Source: Thioalkalivibrio sp. ALJ12
Lineage (GTDB): Bacteria > Pseudomonadota > Gammaproteobacteria > Ectothiorhodospirales > Ectothiorhodospiraceae
DNA length: 64,000 nt
Assembly: GCF_000378305.1 (NCBI RefSeq)
Contig: NZ_KB899539.1
Location: 467,854 to 531,853, forward strand
Reading direction: 5' to 3'
Below the pieces are notes generated by a model. It was not told where the DNA came from. It did not search any database and saw only the letters and a program-made list of their open reading frames with translations. The translations under genes were made by a program, and so were the position numbers. Below, in pieces: positions 48,750-59,600 of the stretch. Numbering within the stretch: the first letter of the stretch is position 1; each line of letters begins with the position of its first letter.

Positions 48750-49130
48750 TAGCACCGTCATTGCGAGGCCCCGCCTGGGGCCGTGGCAACCTCCGGACGG
48801 AACCACGACGTTCGTCCCGGCCGACGCCGGGGCCACCCACAGAGATCGCCACGTCGCTGCGCTCCTCGCGATGACGGTGCGCCCCGGCCCCGTCGTTGCG
48901 AGGCCCCGCCAGGGGCCGTGGCAACCTCCGGAAGCTGGCAGAGCGCCGGCACATGGATCCGGTGGTTCCGGACGGAGGTTGCTTCGTCGCAATGACGGCA
49001 CCTCCACCTCGTCATTGCGAGGCCCGTAGGGGCCGTGGCAATCTCCGGGCGAAACCACCGGATCCCGCTACCTGCGCTCGGCCATTGTTTGAGAGATTGC
49101 TTCGTCGCTTCGCTCCTCGCAATGACGAGG
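48750..49130. repeat. Cluster of three palindromic dispersed elements between leuD and leuB
   Basis: Three units share the ends CGTCATTGCGAGG...CAATGACG: 48753-48881, 48890-48997 and 49009-49128. Each is an inverted repeat of roughly 110-130 bases. Their inner part ('AAGCTGGCAGAGCGCC' ... 'GGTGGTTCCGGA') occurs in direct orientation in the second unit and inverted in the third. A fourth copy is at 51334-51450. The gap 48705-49166 has no gene; the open frames in it follow the repeats. Confidence 0.85.
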
Positions 49131-49166
49131 CTCGGGTTCAAGCCACCCGCGCCATCTCTATCGTTT

Positions 49167-49811
49167 CTATCGTTGCTCCGCCATCCAGGGCCACTCGCGG
49201 CGCTGGCGCTCCTCATAGACGCGGATGTCATCGGCGTACTGCAGCGTCAGCGCAATGTCATCCAGGCCGTTCAGCAGGCGGTGGCGCCGGTCCTCGTCGA
49301 GCGTGAAACGGAACACCGTACCGTCCGGCGCCGTTACGGTCATCTCTTCCAGGTTCACCTCGACCTGCACGCCCGGGTTCGCCTCGACCTGCTCGAACAG
49401 CGCCTGCACCTCGTCCTCGGCCAGCACCACCGGCAGCAGCCCGTTCTTGCAGCTGTTGGAGAAGAAGATGTCCGCGAACGACGGCGCGATCACCGCGCGA
49501 AAACCGAAGTCGGTCAGCGCCCACACCGCGTGCTCGCGCGAGGAGCCGCAGCCGAAGTTCTTGCGCGCCAGCAGGATGCTCGCCTGGTCGAACGGCGCCT
49601 GGTTGAGCACGAAATCCGGGTTGATACGGCGCTGGGAGCTGTCCATGCCGGGCTCGCCCGGGTCCAGGTAGCGCCAGTCGTCGAAGGCATTGGGCCCGAA
49701 GCCCGTACGCTTGACCGACTTCAGGTACTGCTTCGGGATAATCGCGTCGGTGTCGACATTGGAGCGATCCAGAGGCGCGACAATCCCCTTGTGTACGGTA
49801 AAGGCCTGCAT
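49167..49811 (-). CDS. leuD: 3-isopropylmalate dehydratase small subunit
   Basis: LeuD pairs with LeuC to isomerise 2- to 3-isopropylmalate. The 214-residue protein shows '[22 protein letters not shown]', '[42 protein letters not shown]' (in pieces) and ends normally. It starts 3 bases after the leuC stop. Confidence 0.97.
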   Translation of the reverse strand: MQAFTVHKGIVAPLDRSNVDTDAIIPKQYLKSVKRTGFGPNAFDDWRYLDPGEPGMDSSQRRINPDFVLNQAPFDQASILLARKNFGCGSSREHAVWALTDFGFRAVIAPSFADIFFSNSCKNGLLPVVLAEDEVQALFEQVEANPGVQVEVNLEEMTVTAPDGTVFRFTLDEDRRHRLLNGLDDIALTLQYADDIRVYEERQRREWPWMAEQR

Positions 49812-49814
49812 CGC

Positions 49815-51227
49815 TTACGCCTCCTTCAGTGCCGACGGTTCGACGAAGTGCCCGGCCACGGCGGCCGCGGCGGCCAGCGCCGGGCTGACCAGATGGGTAC
49901 GCCCGCCCTGCCCCTGACGGCCCTCGAAGTTGCGGTTCGAGGTCGAGGCGCAGCGCTCGCCCGGCTCCAGCCGGTCCGCGTTCATCGCCAGGCACATGGA
50001 ACAGCCCGGCTCGCGCCACTCGAAGCCGGCGTCCAGAAAGATCCGGTCCAGCCCTTCCTGCTCCGCCTGCTGCTTCACCAGCCCGGAGCCCGGCACCACC
50101 ATCGCCAGCTTGATGTTGTCGGCCTTCTTGCGGCCCTTGACCACCTCGGCAGCCGCACGCAGGTCCTCGATTCGCGAGTTCGTGCAGGACCCGATGAAGA
50201 CCTTGTCCGGACGAATCTCGGTCATCGGCGTGTTCGGCTGCAGGTCCATGTACTCCAGCGCGCGCTTCATGCCCTCGGCGCGCACCGGATCGGACTCGGC
50301 CGCCGGGTCCGGCACGCGGCCGTCGATCGGCGCGACCATCTCCGGCGAGGTGCCCCAACTCACCTGCGGGGCGATCTCGGCGGCATCCATCTCCACCACC
50401 GCGTCGAACTCGGCATCCGGGTCGGAGACCAGCGTGCGCCAGTATTCTGCGGCCTGTTCAAACAACTCGCCGCTCGGCGCCTGCGGCTTGCCACGCACGT
50501 ATTCGATCGTCTTCTCGTCCACCGCGACCATGCCCGCGCGGGCCCCGGCCTCGATGGACATGTTGCAGATGCTCATGCGGCCCTCGACCGACAGGCTGCG
50601 GATCGCCGAGCCGGCGAACTCGATCGCATAGCCGGTGCCGCCGGCGGTGCCGATGCGGCCGATGATCGCCAGCACCACATCCTTGGCGGTCACGCCCGGG
50701 CGCAGCTCGCCCTCCACGCGGATCTGCATGGCCTTGGTCTTTTTCTGCCACAGACACTGCGTGGCCAGCACGTGCTCGACCTCGGAGGTGCCGATGCCGA
50801 AGGCCAGCGCGCCCAGCGCACCGTGCGTGGAGGTATGCGAATCGCCGCAGACGACCGTCATGCCCGGCAGAGTGGCCCCCTGCTCGGGGCCGATCACGTG
50901 CACGATGCCCTGGCGCACATCGGCCATCGGGAAGAACTTCAGCCCCAGGCTCGTGACGTTGGTCTCCAGCGTCTCCACCTGGGTGCGCGAGACCGGATCC
51001 TCGATCCCGCGGTCACGGTTGGCGGTGGGAACATTGTGATCCGGCACCGCCAGCACGGAACCCCCGCGCCAGGGCGTGCGCCCGGCCAGACGCAGCCCCT
51101 CGAAGGCCTGCGGGCTGGTTACCTCGTGCACCAGGTGGCGGTCGATGTAGAGCAGCGTCGAGCCATCCGGCTCTTCGCGCACCACATGCGCCTCCCACAG
51201 CTTGTCGTACAGTGTCTTGCCTGCCAT
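49815..51227 (-). CDS. leuC: 3-isopropylmalate dehydratase large subunit
   Basis: LeuC is the [4Fe-4S] subunit of isopropylmalate isomerase. The 470-residue protein has the cluster cysteines in '[17 protein letters not shown]' and '[11 protein letters not shown]', plus '[21 protein letters not shown]' and '[23 protein letters not shown]' (in pieces). It is the first gene of the leucine run and is divergent from a LysR regulator. Confidence 0.97.
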   Translation of the reverse strand: MAGKTLYDKLWEAHVVREEPDGSTLLYIDRHLVHEVTSPQAFEGLRLAGRTPWRGGSVLAVPDHNVPTANRDRGIEDPVSRTQVETLETNVTSLGLKFFPMADVRQGIVHVIGPEQGATLPGMTVVCGDSHTSTHGALGALAFGIGTSEVEHVLATQCLWQKKTKAMQIRVEGELRPGVTAKDVVLAIIGRIGTAGGTGYAIEFAGSAIRSLSVEGRMSICNMSIEAGARAGMVAVDEKTIEYVRGKPQAPSGELFEQAAEYWRTLVSDPDAEFDAVVEMDAAEIAPQVSWGTSPEMVAPIDGRVPDPAAESDPVRAEGMKRALEYMDLQPNTPMTEIRPDKVFIGSCTNSRIEDLRAAAEVVKGRKKADNIKLAMVVPGSGLVKQQAEQEGLDRIFLDAGFEWREPGCSMCLAMNADRLEPGERCASTSNRNFEGRQGQGGRTHLVSPALAAAAAVAGHFVEPSALKEA

Positions 51228-51333
51228 TACCTGCTCCCGCGGCCACGCCGCGTTCTATCGTTCTTGCGCCCCAACGCCGATGATCTACCAGCGCCATACC
51301 GGCCCGCCCTTGCACAGCGTCGCCACTAGCACC

Positions 51334-51450
51334 GTCATTGCGAGGAGCCGAAGGCGACGCGGCAACCTCCTGAAGCTGGCAGAGCGCCAGTACCGGGATC
51401 GGGTGGTTCCGGATGGAGGTTGCTTCGTCGCTGCGCTCCTCGCAATGACG
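51334..51450. repeat. Palindromic dispersed element between leuC and lysR
   Basis: CGTCATTGCGAGGAGCCGAA ... GCTCCTCGCAATGACG is an inverted repeat related to the three copies at 48750-49130. Its centre is nearly identical to the second of those ('GAAGCTGGCAGAGCGCC', 'GGTGGTTCCGGA'). It lies in the 371-base divergent gap (51228-51598), on the leuC side. Confidence 0.85.
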
Positions 51451-51514
51451 TCATTTCAGGACGACCGTTTAAGCAGAGTCTGCGGCCGCCCTTCCATTCT
51501 TTCAAATCCGATTT

Positions 51515-51543
51515 ATTATCTTTACCATTCCATATGGTTATGG
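51515..51543. promoter_or_regulatory. Candidate LysR-type operator and leuC promoter
   Basis: CCATTCCATATGGTTATGG (51525-51543) is an imperfect palindrome with a T-N11-A core, the shape of LysR-family sites. GATAAT on the minus strand (51515-51520) could be the -10 of a leftward promoter for leuC. Both are in the AT-rich part of the divergent gap. This is inference from sequence form. Confidence 0.4.
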
Positions 51544-51598
51544 ATTGGCAAACCGGCACCGCATCAGTCAGCGGGTCATTATCCCACGGAGGCGGCGG

Positions 51599-52471
51599 AT
51601 GCGCCCGGAACAACTAAGCATCGAGTCCCTGCAGGCCTTCGTGGCGGTGGTCGACACCGGTGCCTTCTCCGCCGCAGCCGAGCGGCTGCACCTGACCCAG
51701 CCGGCGATCAGCAAGCGCATACAGTCGCTGGAGGCGACGTTGCAACGCCCCCTGTTCGAGCGCCAGGGCCGCCGCGTTCGGCCCACCGAGGTCGCCGAAC
51801 GCCTGCTGCCCGAAGCGCGCGAGATTCTGGCCCGCCTGCACGCAATCGAGCAGCAGGTGGCGGACCTCGACCACGTCGTTCGTGGCCGCATCCGCCTGGC
51901 CACCTCGCACCACATCGCCTTGCACCGTCTGCCCGTCCCGCTGGCCCGCCTGCGCACCCGCCACCCCAAGCTGGAGCTGGAACTCGCGTTCATGGATTCC
52001 GAGGCCGGCATCGAGGCGGTGATGCACGGCGACGCCGATCTGGCCCTGGCCACCCTGCCTGACGACCTGCCGAAGGGCTCGGAGGCCCAAGCCGTCTGGA
52101 CCGATGACCTGGTCCCGATGATCGCCCGCGGCCGCGCCCAGGATGCCCCGCTGGAGACACTGCAACGGCTGCATGACTGGCCGGCGATCCTTCCGCCGGT
52201 GGGCTCCACCACCCGCCGCCAGATCGACCACGCGCTGGCCGCAGAGGGCCTGCACCCCGCCGCAGCACAGGAAAGCCCGTACCTGGAGGTCATCCGCATG
52301 ATGATCGCCGCCGGCCTCGGCATCGGCTTCCTCCCCCGCACCATGGCCACCGCCGAGCTGGCCATCCTCGAATGGCCCGCCCCGCCCATCGCCCGCCAGC
52401 TCGGCTGGGTCCGCCACGCGGACCGCTACCGCTCGCGAACCCTCGAGGCGGTCATCGAGGAATTGCAGTAA
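51599..52471 (+). CDS. LysR-family transcriptional regulator
   Basis: This 290-residue protein begins with a winged helix-turn-helix ('SLQAFVAVVDTGAFSAAAERLHLTQPAISKRIQSLEATL' in pieces) and ends with a substrate-binding effector domain. The ATG at 51599 has GGAGG six bases upstream. It is divergent from leuCD; a LysR gene next to leuC is also found in Pseudomonas, so control of leucine synthesis is likely, but the effector is unknown. Confidence 0.92.
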   Translation: MRPEQLSIESLQAFVAVVDTGAFSAAAERLHLTQPAISKRIQSLEATLQRPLFERQGRRVRPTEVAERLLPEAREILARLHAIEQQVADLDHVVRGRIRLATSHHIALHRLPVPLARLRTRHPKLELELAFMDSEAGIEAVMHGDADLALATLPDDLPKGSEAQAVWTDDLVPMIARGRAQDAPLETLQRLHDWPAILPPVGSTTRRQIDHALAAEGLHPAAAQESPYLEVIRMMIAAGLGIGFLPRTMATAELAILEWPAPPIARQLGWVRHADRYRSRTLEAVIEELQ

Positions 52472-52497
52472 CCGGAACCATGCGTGGGGCCACCCTT

Positions 52498-53727
52498 TCA
52501 GGCCCGAGCAGGTACCCGAGGGAGCAGGGAGGAGATCATCCAGGTGGCGAAGATGAACAGCGTGGAGGCGATCAGCGCGCCCTCCAGGCCCCAGACCATG
52601 AAGATGGCACCGGAGGCGACGGTGCCGATCAGACGCCCACCGGCGTTGGCCATGTAGTAGAAGCCGACCTTCATCGCGACCCGGTCGGTCTCCGCATAGT
52701 CGAGGATCAGGAACGAGTGCACGGCGGAGTTGATCGCAAACACCACGCCGAACACGCCCAGCCCGACCATCAGTACCCAGGCCGGGTCCAGCTCCGTCTC
52801 CAGGCCGATCACGATGCCGATGGGCAGCAGCATCAGGATGAAGGCCCACAACCGCGCGGTCAGCCCGGTTGGATGCAGCCCGCCCCGACCCAGCAGACGC
52901 GGCACCGACGCCTGCACGATGCCGTAGCCGATCACCCACAGCGCCAGGAACGCCCCCACCTGCATGTGGTTCCAGTCCAGGGTCGCGCTGAGGAACACCG
53001 GCAGGGCGACCACGAACCAGACATCGCGCGCGCCGAACAGGAAAAAACGCGCGGCGGAGAGCACATTGATCGCCGCGGAGTTGGAGAACATCCGGGTGAA
53101 TTTCGGCTTGCCGCCGACCTTGCCCAGCCCGCGCGGCAGCCCGACGATGGAGAACAGCATCACCACCGCCAGCATCGCGGCCAGGATCACCAGCGCCAGC
53201 TGGAACCCGACCGAGTACAGCAGCGCGCCGCCGGCAAAAAAGCCCACCCCCTTCAATGCGTTCTTCGAGCCGGTGAGCACGGCCACCCAGCGAAACAGCC
53301 GCCCCGCCCCGTCGCCGGCGACCAGCTTCACCCCGGACTTCGCACTCATCTTGTTGAGGTCCTTGGCGATGCCCGACAGGGCCTGCGCGAACATCACGTA
53401 CGCCACACCCAGCCACGCCTCCGGCACCGTGAGCATCAGCAGCGCGGCGACCTGCAGCAGCGTCCCGGCGATCATCGTCGTGTTCACCCCCAGCCGCGCG
53501 GCCAGCCAGCCGCCGGTCAGGTTGGTGATCACCCCGAACAGCTCGTAGAGCAGGAACAGGAACGCGATCTCCAGCGGGCTGTAGCCCAGCTGGTGGAAGA
53601 ACAGCACGACCAGCATGCGAATCGCACCGTCAGTGACGGTAAACGCCCAGTAGTTCGCGGTGATGCGCGCGTAGGCGCCCAGCCCCAGGGTGGGCGGTGC
53701 GTTCGGCGTTTCGGCCGGGCTGCCCAT
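52498..53727 (-). CDS. arsJ: ArsJ-type organoarsenical efflux MFS transporter
   Basis: This 409-residue major facilitator protein has about 11-12 hydrophobic segments. The N-terminus 'ARITANYWAFTVTDGAIRMLVVLFFHQLGYSPLEIAFLFLLYE' (in pieces) is what I recognise as ArsJ. ArsJ exports 1-arseno-3-phosphoglycerate, made by a GAPDH that uses arsenate in place of phosphate. The GAPDH gene lies directly upstream, 5 bases away, which fits the pair. The ATG at 53727 matches the family's usual length. Confidence 0.88.
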   Translation of the reverse strand: MGSPAETPNAPPTLGLGAYARITANYWAFTVTDGAIRMLVVLFFHQLGYSPLEIAFLFLLYELFGVITNLTGGWLAARLGVNTTMIAGTLLQVAALLMLTVPEAWLGVAYVMFAQALSGIAKDLNKMSAKSGVKLVAGDGAGRLFRWVAVLTGSKNALKGVGFFAGGALLYSVGFQLALVILAAMLAVVMLFSIVGLPRGLGKVGGKPKFTRMFSNSAAINVLSAARFFLFGARDVWFVVALPVFLSATLDWNHMQVGAFLALWVIGYGIVQASVPRLLGRGGLHPTGLTARLWAFILMLLPIGIVIGLETELDPAWVLMVGLGVFGVVFAINSAVHSFLILDYAETDRVAMKVGFYYMANAGGRLIGTVASGAIFMVWGLEGALIASTLFIFATWMISSLLPRVPARA

Positions 53728-53732
53728 CCGTC

Positions 53733-54746
53733 CTACACGCCCTGCTCGGCCACGCGCGCGACCAGTTCGACCAGCCGGTTGGCATAGCCCCATTCGTTGT
53801 CGTACCAGGCCAGCACCTTCACCTGCGTCCCATCCACCACCATCGTCGACTGCGCATCGACAATGGACGAGCGCGGGTCGGTGCGGAAGTCGCTGGAGAC
53901 CAGCGGGCGTTCCTCAAAGCCCAGGATGCCGGCGAGTTCGCCCTCGGCCGCCGAGCGCAGCAGTTCGTTCACCTCCTCCGCGGAGGTCTCGCGCGCCGCC
54001 TCGAAGGTGAAGTCCGTCAGCGAGGCATTCATCAGCGGCACGCGCACGGCATGGCCATTCAGCCGTCCGTTCAGTTCCGGGAAGATGTCACCAATCGCCT
54101 TCGCCGAGCCGGTGGTGGTCGGGATCAGGTTCAACCCGGCCGCACGGGCCCGGCGCAGATTGTCGCGCGGCAGATCCACGGCCGACTGCGTGGCGGTCAT
54201 GTCATGCACCGTCAGGATCGACCCGTGGCGGATCTCCAGGGCCGGGTGCAGCACCTTGACCAGGGGCGCCAGACAGTTGGTGGTGCAGGAGGCAGCGGTG
54301 ACGACGCGGTGCCGGGCCGGATCGTAGGCCGAATCGTTGACGCCCATCACTACGTTCAGCGCAAGCTCGTCCTTCACCGGCGCCGCGACGACCACACGCC
54401 GGGCCCCGCGATCGAAGTGCGGCTGCAGGGTCTGCATGGTGCGAAAGGCGCCGCTGGCATCGATCACGATATCTACACCGGACTCGGCCCAGGGCACCTG
54501 CCCCGGTTCGCCCAGCTGCGTGTGGCGCAGGCTGCGGCCGTCGATCTGCAGCGCATCCGGCTCGGCCCGGATGCCGCGATCCCAGCGCCCGTGCACCGAA
54601 TCGAACTCCAGCAGGTGCCCGGTAACCGTGCCGTCCGCCGCGACCTCGTTCAGGTGCACGATCTCGAGGTCATCGCGATCCCAAGCCGCACGCAGCGCCA
54701 GGCGGCCGATCCGCCCCATCCCGTTGATGCCGACCCGTACGGCCAT
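53733..54746 (-). CDS. Glyceraldehyde-3-phosphate dehydrogenase, ArsJ-associated
   Basis: This 337-residue enzyme has the NAD fold '[20 protein letters not shown]', the catalytic '[18 protein letters not shown]' and '[16 protein letters not shown]'. GAPDH normally makes 1,3-bisphosphoglycerate; with arsenate it makes the arseno-analogue that ArsJ exports. Its place next to arsJ, away from other glycolytic genes, marks it as the arsenic-resistance copy. A second, housekeeping GAPDH is expected elsewhere. Confidence 0.9.
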   Translation of the reverse strand: MAVRVGINGMGRIGRLALRAAWDRDDLEIVHLNEVAADGTVTGHLLEFDSVHGRWDRGIRAEPDALQIDGRSLRHTQLGEPGQVPWAESGVDIVIDASGAFRTMQTLQPHFDRGARRVVVAAPVKDELALNVVMGVNDSAYDPARHRVVTAASCTTNCLAPLVKVLHPALEIRHGSILTVHDMTATQSAVDLPRDNLRRARAAGLNLIPTTTGSAKAIGDIFPELNGRLNGHAVRVPLMNASLTDFTFEAARETSAEEVNELLRSAAEGELAGILGFEERPLVSSDFRTDPRSSIVDAQSTMVVDGTQVKVLAWYDNEWGYANRLVELVARVAEQGV

Positions 54747-54820
54747 GACGCCCTCCCGCGAAAAATCGCGTCAGGATACCTCCCGATCATGACAACCGCA
54801 TTACAGGCTGAGCAGTGCCC

Positions 54821-55297
54821 CTAGTTGAGAGCGACGATAGCCGCGTTCAGGTAGATCGCAAAACCTACCCACAGCAGGTACGGCACCAGCAGCGCGCTCG
54901 CGATTCGGTCGTGGCGCCAGAAGACGATCAGGGTCGCGAGGATCAGGGGCCAGAGGATCAGGATCTCGACCAGTGCCAGATCGGGCCGTTGCATGCCGAA
55001 GAACAGCACGGACCAGCCCAGGTTCAACACCAGCTGGGCGAGGAACAGCCCCATCGCGAGCGGTGCACCCGCGAAGCCGGTGCGACGCCATACCCGCCAG
55101 GCGGCCACGGCCATCAGCGCAAACAGGACGGTCCAGACCGGGCCGAATAGGGCATCGGGTGGATTCAGCGCGGGTCGCTCCAGCGTCTGGTACCAGTCCT
55201 GCACCGACAGGCTGGTCGCATACCCGCCCGCGGAGGCCACCAGGAACACCAGGGCCACCCAGCCCACCAGTCCGACCCCATCCCTTGTATTGGTCAT
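54821..55297 (-). CDS. TspO/MBR family protein
   Basis: This 158-residue membrane protein has five hydrophobic segments and the TspO motifs 'WYQTLERPALNPPDALFGPVWTVLFALMAVAAWRVW' (in pieces) and 'LNLGWSVLFFGMQRPDLALVEI'. TspO proteins bind porphyrins and other hydrophobic ligands; the role in this organism is unknown. The ATG at 55297 gives the usual length. Confidence 0.9.
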   Translation of the reverse strand: MTNTRDGVGLVGWVALVFLVASAGGYATSLSVQDWYQTLERPALNPPDALFGPVWTVLFALMAVAAWRVWRRTGFAGAPLAMGLFLAQLVLNLGWSVLFFGMQRPDLALVEILILWPLILATLIVFWRHDRIASALLVPYLLWVGFAIYLNAAIVALN

Positions 55298-55373
55298 CGA
55301 CCCTCCTCTCTCGCGCGTCCCGTACCCTTGCTTGTAGACGCCGGCCCAGCGTATTTGAACCGAAATCAGCAAA

Positions 55374-55388
55374 ATGAACGAGGTTCAT
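55374..55388. promoter_or_regulatory. Candidate operator upstream of the RND operon
   Basis: ATGAAC-GAG-GTTCAT is a perfect 15-base inverted repeat, 71 bases before the efflux adaptor start and in the gap it shares with the divergent tspO gene. A repressor binding here could control either. No regulator gene is adjacent. Confidence 0.4.
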
Positions 55389-55458
55389 GCGCGATTCAGC
55401 GGCTTGCGGCACACTCGCAGCATAACGTGATCCCGTTCACCCATTTCGAGCCGCGTGC

Positions 55459-56688
55459 ATGCCCAAGCTGTCCACCGTGATCACCCTGGTCCTGTTCCTC
55501 CTGGCGGGCGGTGTGCTCGCCTGGCTCTTTTGGGGCCCGGATGACGAACAGGCCTCTTCCTCGCGCGCGGGTGGCGGCGAGACACGGCCCGTGGCCGTCG
55601 CGGTGGCCACCGTGCAACAACAGGATCTGGTGGAGCGCCGCCGATTCACCGGCAGCATCGAGGGCGCCGACCGTATCGTGATTACGCCGCGCGTCGGGGG
55701 CCGTGTGGCCGAAGTCTTCGTCAACCTGGGCGACCGAGTCGAACCGGGCGCCCCCCTGCTGCAACTGGATACCGAGGAATTCGAGCAGGACGTCACGCAG
55801 GCCGAGGCCGAGCTGGAAGTGGCCGAAGCCAGCCTGGCGGAGGCCGTCGCCAGCCGTAACGCCGCCCAGCGCGACCTGCAGCGCACCCGCGAATTGCGCG
55901 ACCAGGGGATCGCCTCGCGCTCGGAGCTGGAGGCCGCCGAAACCGAACTCGCCCTGGCACAGACCCGCGTGGCCCTTGCCGAGTCCCAGATTCGACAACG
56001 CCGCTCTGCCCTGCGCACCCGCGAAATCCAGCTAGGCTACACGCGTATCGACGCCGACCCGGGCAGCACCACCCGCTGGGTGGCCGAACGCCTGGTTGAC
56101 CCCGGCTCGGTGATCAGCGCCAACGAACCCGCGCTGGCACTCGTCACACTGCAGCCGGTCCGCGCGATTCTGGCAGTCACCGAAGCGGACTATTCGCGGA
56201 TCTCGCGCGGCCAGGAAGCGACCGTGCGCACCTCCTCGTACCCCGACGCGCTATTCGAAGGCACCATCACACGGATCTCCCCCGAGTTTCGCCCGGGTTC
56301 GCGCCAGGCACGAATCGAGGTCGAAGTACCGAACGACGATGAACGCCTGCGGCCCGGGATGTTTGTCGAAACCGCGATCACTCTCGGCCAGCGCTCGGAC
56401 ACGCTGGCGATACCGCGGGACGCCATCATCCAGCGCGAGGCGGGTCCCACCCTGTTCAGCGTAGACCGTAGCGGCGAACGGCCAGAGGCGCGCCGCCACA
56501 TGGCCGTTACCGGCGTGCGTGACGGCAACTGGATCGAGCTGTTGGAACCCGAGTTGCCCGAGGGCACCGAGGTGGTGGTGCTGGGGCAACACCTGCTCGC
56601 CGATGGCACCCCGCTGCGCCTGACCGACCCGCGCAGTGTGCCCGGCGCGGACTTCGCCCCGGACCTGTCGGAGACCGAAGAGCCGTGA
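55459..56688 (+). CDS. RND efflux periplasmic adaptor subunit
   Basis: This 409-residue membrane fusion protein has an N-terminal hydrophobic anchor ('TVITLVLFLLAGGVLAWLF'), a lipoyl half ('TPRVGGRVAEVFVNLGDRVEPGAPLLQLD' in pieces), an alpha hairpin (about 110-180) and beta-barrel/C-terminal domains ('RLRPGMFVETAITLGQR'). It links the RND pump to the TolC-like channel encoded two genes later. Its stop overlaps the pump GTG by 4 bases. Confidence 0.93.
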   Translation: MPKLSTVITLVLFLLAGGVLAWLFWGPDDEQASSSRAGGGETRPVAVAVATVQQQDLVERRRFTGSIEGADRIVITPRVGGRVAEVFVNLGDRVEPGAPLLQLDTEEFEQDVTQAEAELEVAEASLAEAVASRNAAQRDLQRTRELRDQGIASRSELEAAETELALAQTRVALAESQIRQRRSALRTREIQLGYTRIDADPGSTTRWVAERLVDPGSVISANEPALALVTLQPVRAILAVTEADYSRISRGQEATVRTSSYPDALFEGTITRISPEFRPGSRQARIEVEVPNDDERLRPGMFVETAITLGQRSDTLAIPRDAIIQREAGPTLFSVDRSGERPEARRHMAVTGVRDGNWIELLEPELPEGTEVVVLGQHLLADGTPLRLTDPRSVPGADFAPDLSETEEP

Positions 56689-59600
56689 ATCCGGCTCGAC
56701 TTACCGTCCACCGCCCCGTGCTGACCAGCATGGTGGCCCTGATCGTGGTGATCCTGGGCCTGACCGCGCTGACCCGCCTCCCGGTCGACCTACTGCCCGA
56801 CATCACCTATCCGGTGGTCACGGTGATGACCTCCTACCCCAACGCCGGGGCCGAGGAGGTCGAGCAACTGGTGACCCGCCCGGTGGAACAGGCAGCGGCC
56901 GCAATCACCGGGGCCCAGGAGATCCGGTCCACTTCGGCCGAAGGCAACAGCAATGTGCGCGTCAACTTTGCCTGGGGCACGGATATCCGCCAGGCCGTTG
57001 ATGACCTGCGCGATCGTCTGGCGCGTATTGAAGGTCAGCTGCCGGATGGGGCGGATCGCCCCCTGGTGCGCCAGTTCGACACCCAGGACTCGCCCATCAT
57101 GCGCCTGGGCGTCGGCTCGCAGCTCGATGCCATTCACCTGCGCACCCTGATTGACAACCGCATTGCGCCACGCCTGGAGCGCATCCCCGGCGTGGCTGCG
57201 GTGGATACGTTTGGCGGGCTCGAACGCGAGGTCCGCGTGGAGGTCGATCCAGACCGGATACAGGCGATCGACCTGGGGCTGGACGACCTGCGCAACCGCA
57301 TCCGCGATGCCAACGTGATCACTCCGGGTGGCCCGATCATGGACGGTCGCCGTGAATACCGGCTGCGTACACCTGCCGAGTTCCGCTCGGTGGGCGAGAT
57401 ACGCGATACCGTGGTTCAGCGCAGCGAGGATGGCGTGACCTACCTGCATCAGGTCGCCGAGGTCCGCGATACCCACCAGCGCGTCACCCGTCGTTTCCGA
57501 GTCAACCAGGAAGAAGGCGTCCAGCTGGCCGTGCGCAAACTGGCGGACGCCAATACAGTGGAGGTCTCCGCAGCGGTCCACGCCGAACTGGTCCGTCTCA
57601 ACCGCGACTTCCCGCAGATCGACATCCGCGCCGTCACGGACGAGGCGGGATTCATCCGCAGCTCCATTACCAATGTCGGGCAGTCCATCCTCTACGGGAG
57701 CGCACTGGCCGTCCTGGTCCTGCTCGTCTTCCTGCGCAATATCCGTTACACGCTGGTGGCGGCCACCGCGATTCCTCTGGCGGTCATCTCAACCTTCGGG
57801 CTGGTCTACTTTGGTGGACACTCGCTCAACCTGATGACCATGGGCGGGATCGCATTGGGTGTGGGCCTGATGGTCGACAACGCGATCGTGGTGATCGAGA
57901 GCATCGCCCGAAGGCGAGAGGAACACGCGGAGCAAAGCGCGGTCGAGGCGGCTGTCAGTGGTACCGGGCGCGTGGCGCCCGCGATCATCGCCAGTACGCT
58001 GACCACCGTCGCCATCTTTCTGCCGTTGTTCTTCGCCCAGGAACTGGCCGGGCAGCTGTTCAAACCACTTGCCGCCGTAGTCGCCTTCGCGCTGGCCGCC
58101 TCGCTGATCGTGGCCCTCACCGTGGTGCCGATGCTGATGGCGCGTGCCCCGATGCCGAAGCGCGACACCAGCGCCCTCGCCCGCATGGAACAGCGCTATC
58201 AGGGGCTGCTGCGCGGCACCCTGGCGCATCCCTGGATGGTGATCGGGATCAGTGCCTTGCTGATGGTCATCGCACTGGCCGGGCTGCGCGGCGTCGGCAC
58301 CGAGTTTCTGCCCGCCACCGACGAGGGTGAATTGCGCGTGCATGTCTCCATGGAACCGGGGACACCACTCGACGAGCTGTATTCCACCATGGCCAGCCTG
58401 GAAGAGGTGATTCGCGACGAGGTGCCGGAGCTGCAGAACCTGGTGTCCAGCTCTGGCGCCTCTGCCTTCCGAGCGTCGTCGCCCGCGTCCGGCAACATGC
58501 GCGTAATGGTCGGTTCGCGCGACAGTCGCAGCCGTTCTTCCGAGGAGATTGCCGCTGCCCTGCGCGAGGCCCTGGGCACCCCGCCGGGAACGGAGATCCG
58601 TGTCCGCGCATCCAGTGGCATCTTCTTCCGCGGATTCGGGCGTGGCGATGACGAGGAACGCCTGTCGGTCGAGGTGCGCGGCTTCGAGCTGTCGACCATG
58701 AATGCGGTGCTCGAACGGTTCGAGGAGGCGCTGGCCGATGTCCCCGGTATTACGGATACGCGGGTGGGGACCGATGGCGGCCAGCCCGAATTCGCCACCC
58801 GTATCCATCGTGACCGCGCCGCCGACCTCGGCGTGGATGTGCGTACTATTGCCCAGACGCTGGAGACCGCGCTGGGCGGCTCCAGCGCCGGGCAGTTGCG
58901 CGCGGGAGGCGACGAGACTCGCATCTGGGTGCAGCTGCGCGACGCGGACCAGAGCTCGCTGGACGACCTGCTCAACCTGACCGTGCGCAGCGAGGACGGC
59001 GAACGCGTCGCCTTGCGCAGCCTGATTTCCTTCGACACCGAGATCGGGCCCGACAGCATCGAACGACGTGAACAGGCCCGCGTACGGACGCTGTTCATCA
59101 ATCTGGGCGACCGCTCGCTGGGTGAAGTCGCGGCCTCGGTCCGCGAGGCCCTGGCCGACATCCCGCTGCCCGAGGAGATCGACTACTCCGTCACGGGCGA
59201 CATCGAAGAACAGGAAGCCGCCTTCTCGGAGCTGCTGCTGGGTACGATGCTGGCTACCTTGCTGGTGTACATGGTCATGGCCAGCCTGTACGAATCCCTG
59301 CGCGATCCCCTGATCGTGATGTTCTCGATCCCGCTCGCGATCATCGGGGTCACCGGGGCGCTGATCGTCACCGACACCACGCTCAACGTGCAGTCGTTGA
59401 TCGGGGTCCTGCTGCTGGTCGGGATTGTGGTGAACAATGCGATTCTGCTGGTGGACCGCATGGCCCGGCGACACCGCGACGACGGCATGGACCTGCACGA
59501 GGCCGTCGTGGCCGCCGCCGGCGAGCGTCTGCGACCCATCCTGATGACCACGCTGACCACGATACTGGCCCTCTCGCCCCTGGCCATCGGCATGGGCGAC

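Noticed and set aside
49035-51329. Long open frame (764 codons) on the plus strand opposite leuD and leuC
   Set aside because: leuC and leuD are certain on the minus strand; the product is Arg/His-rich without domain features.
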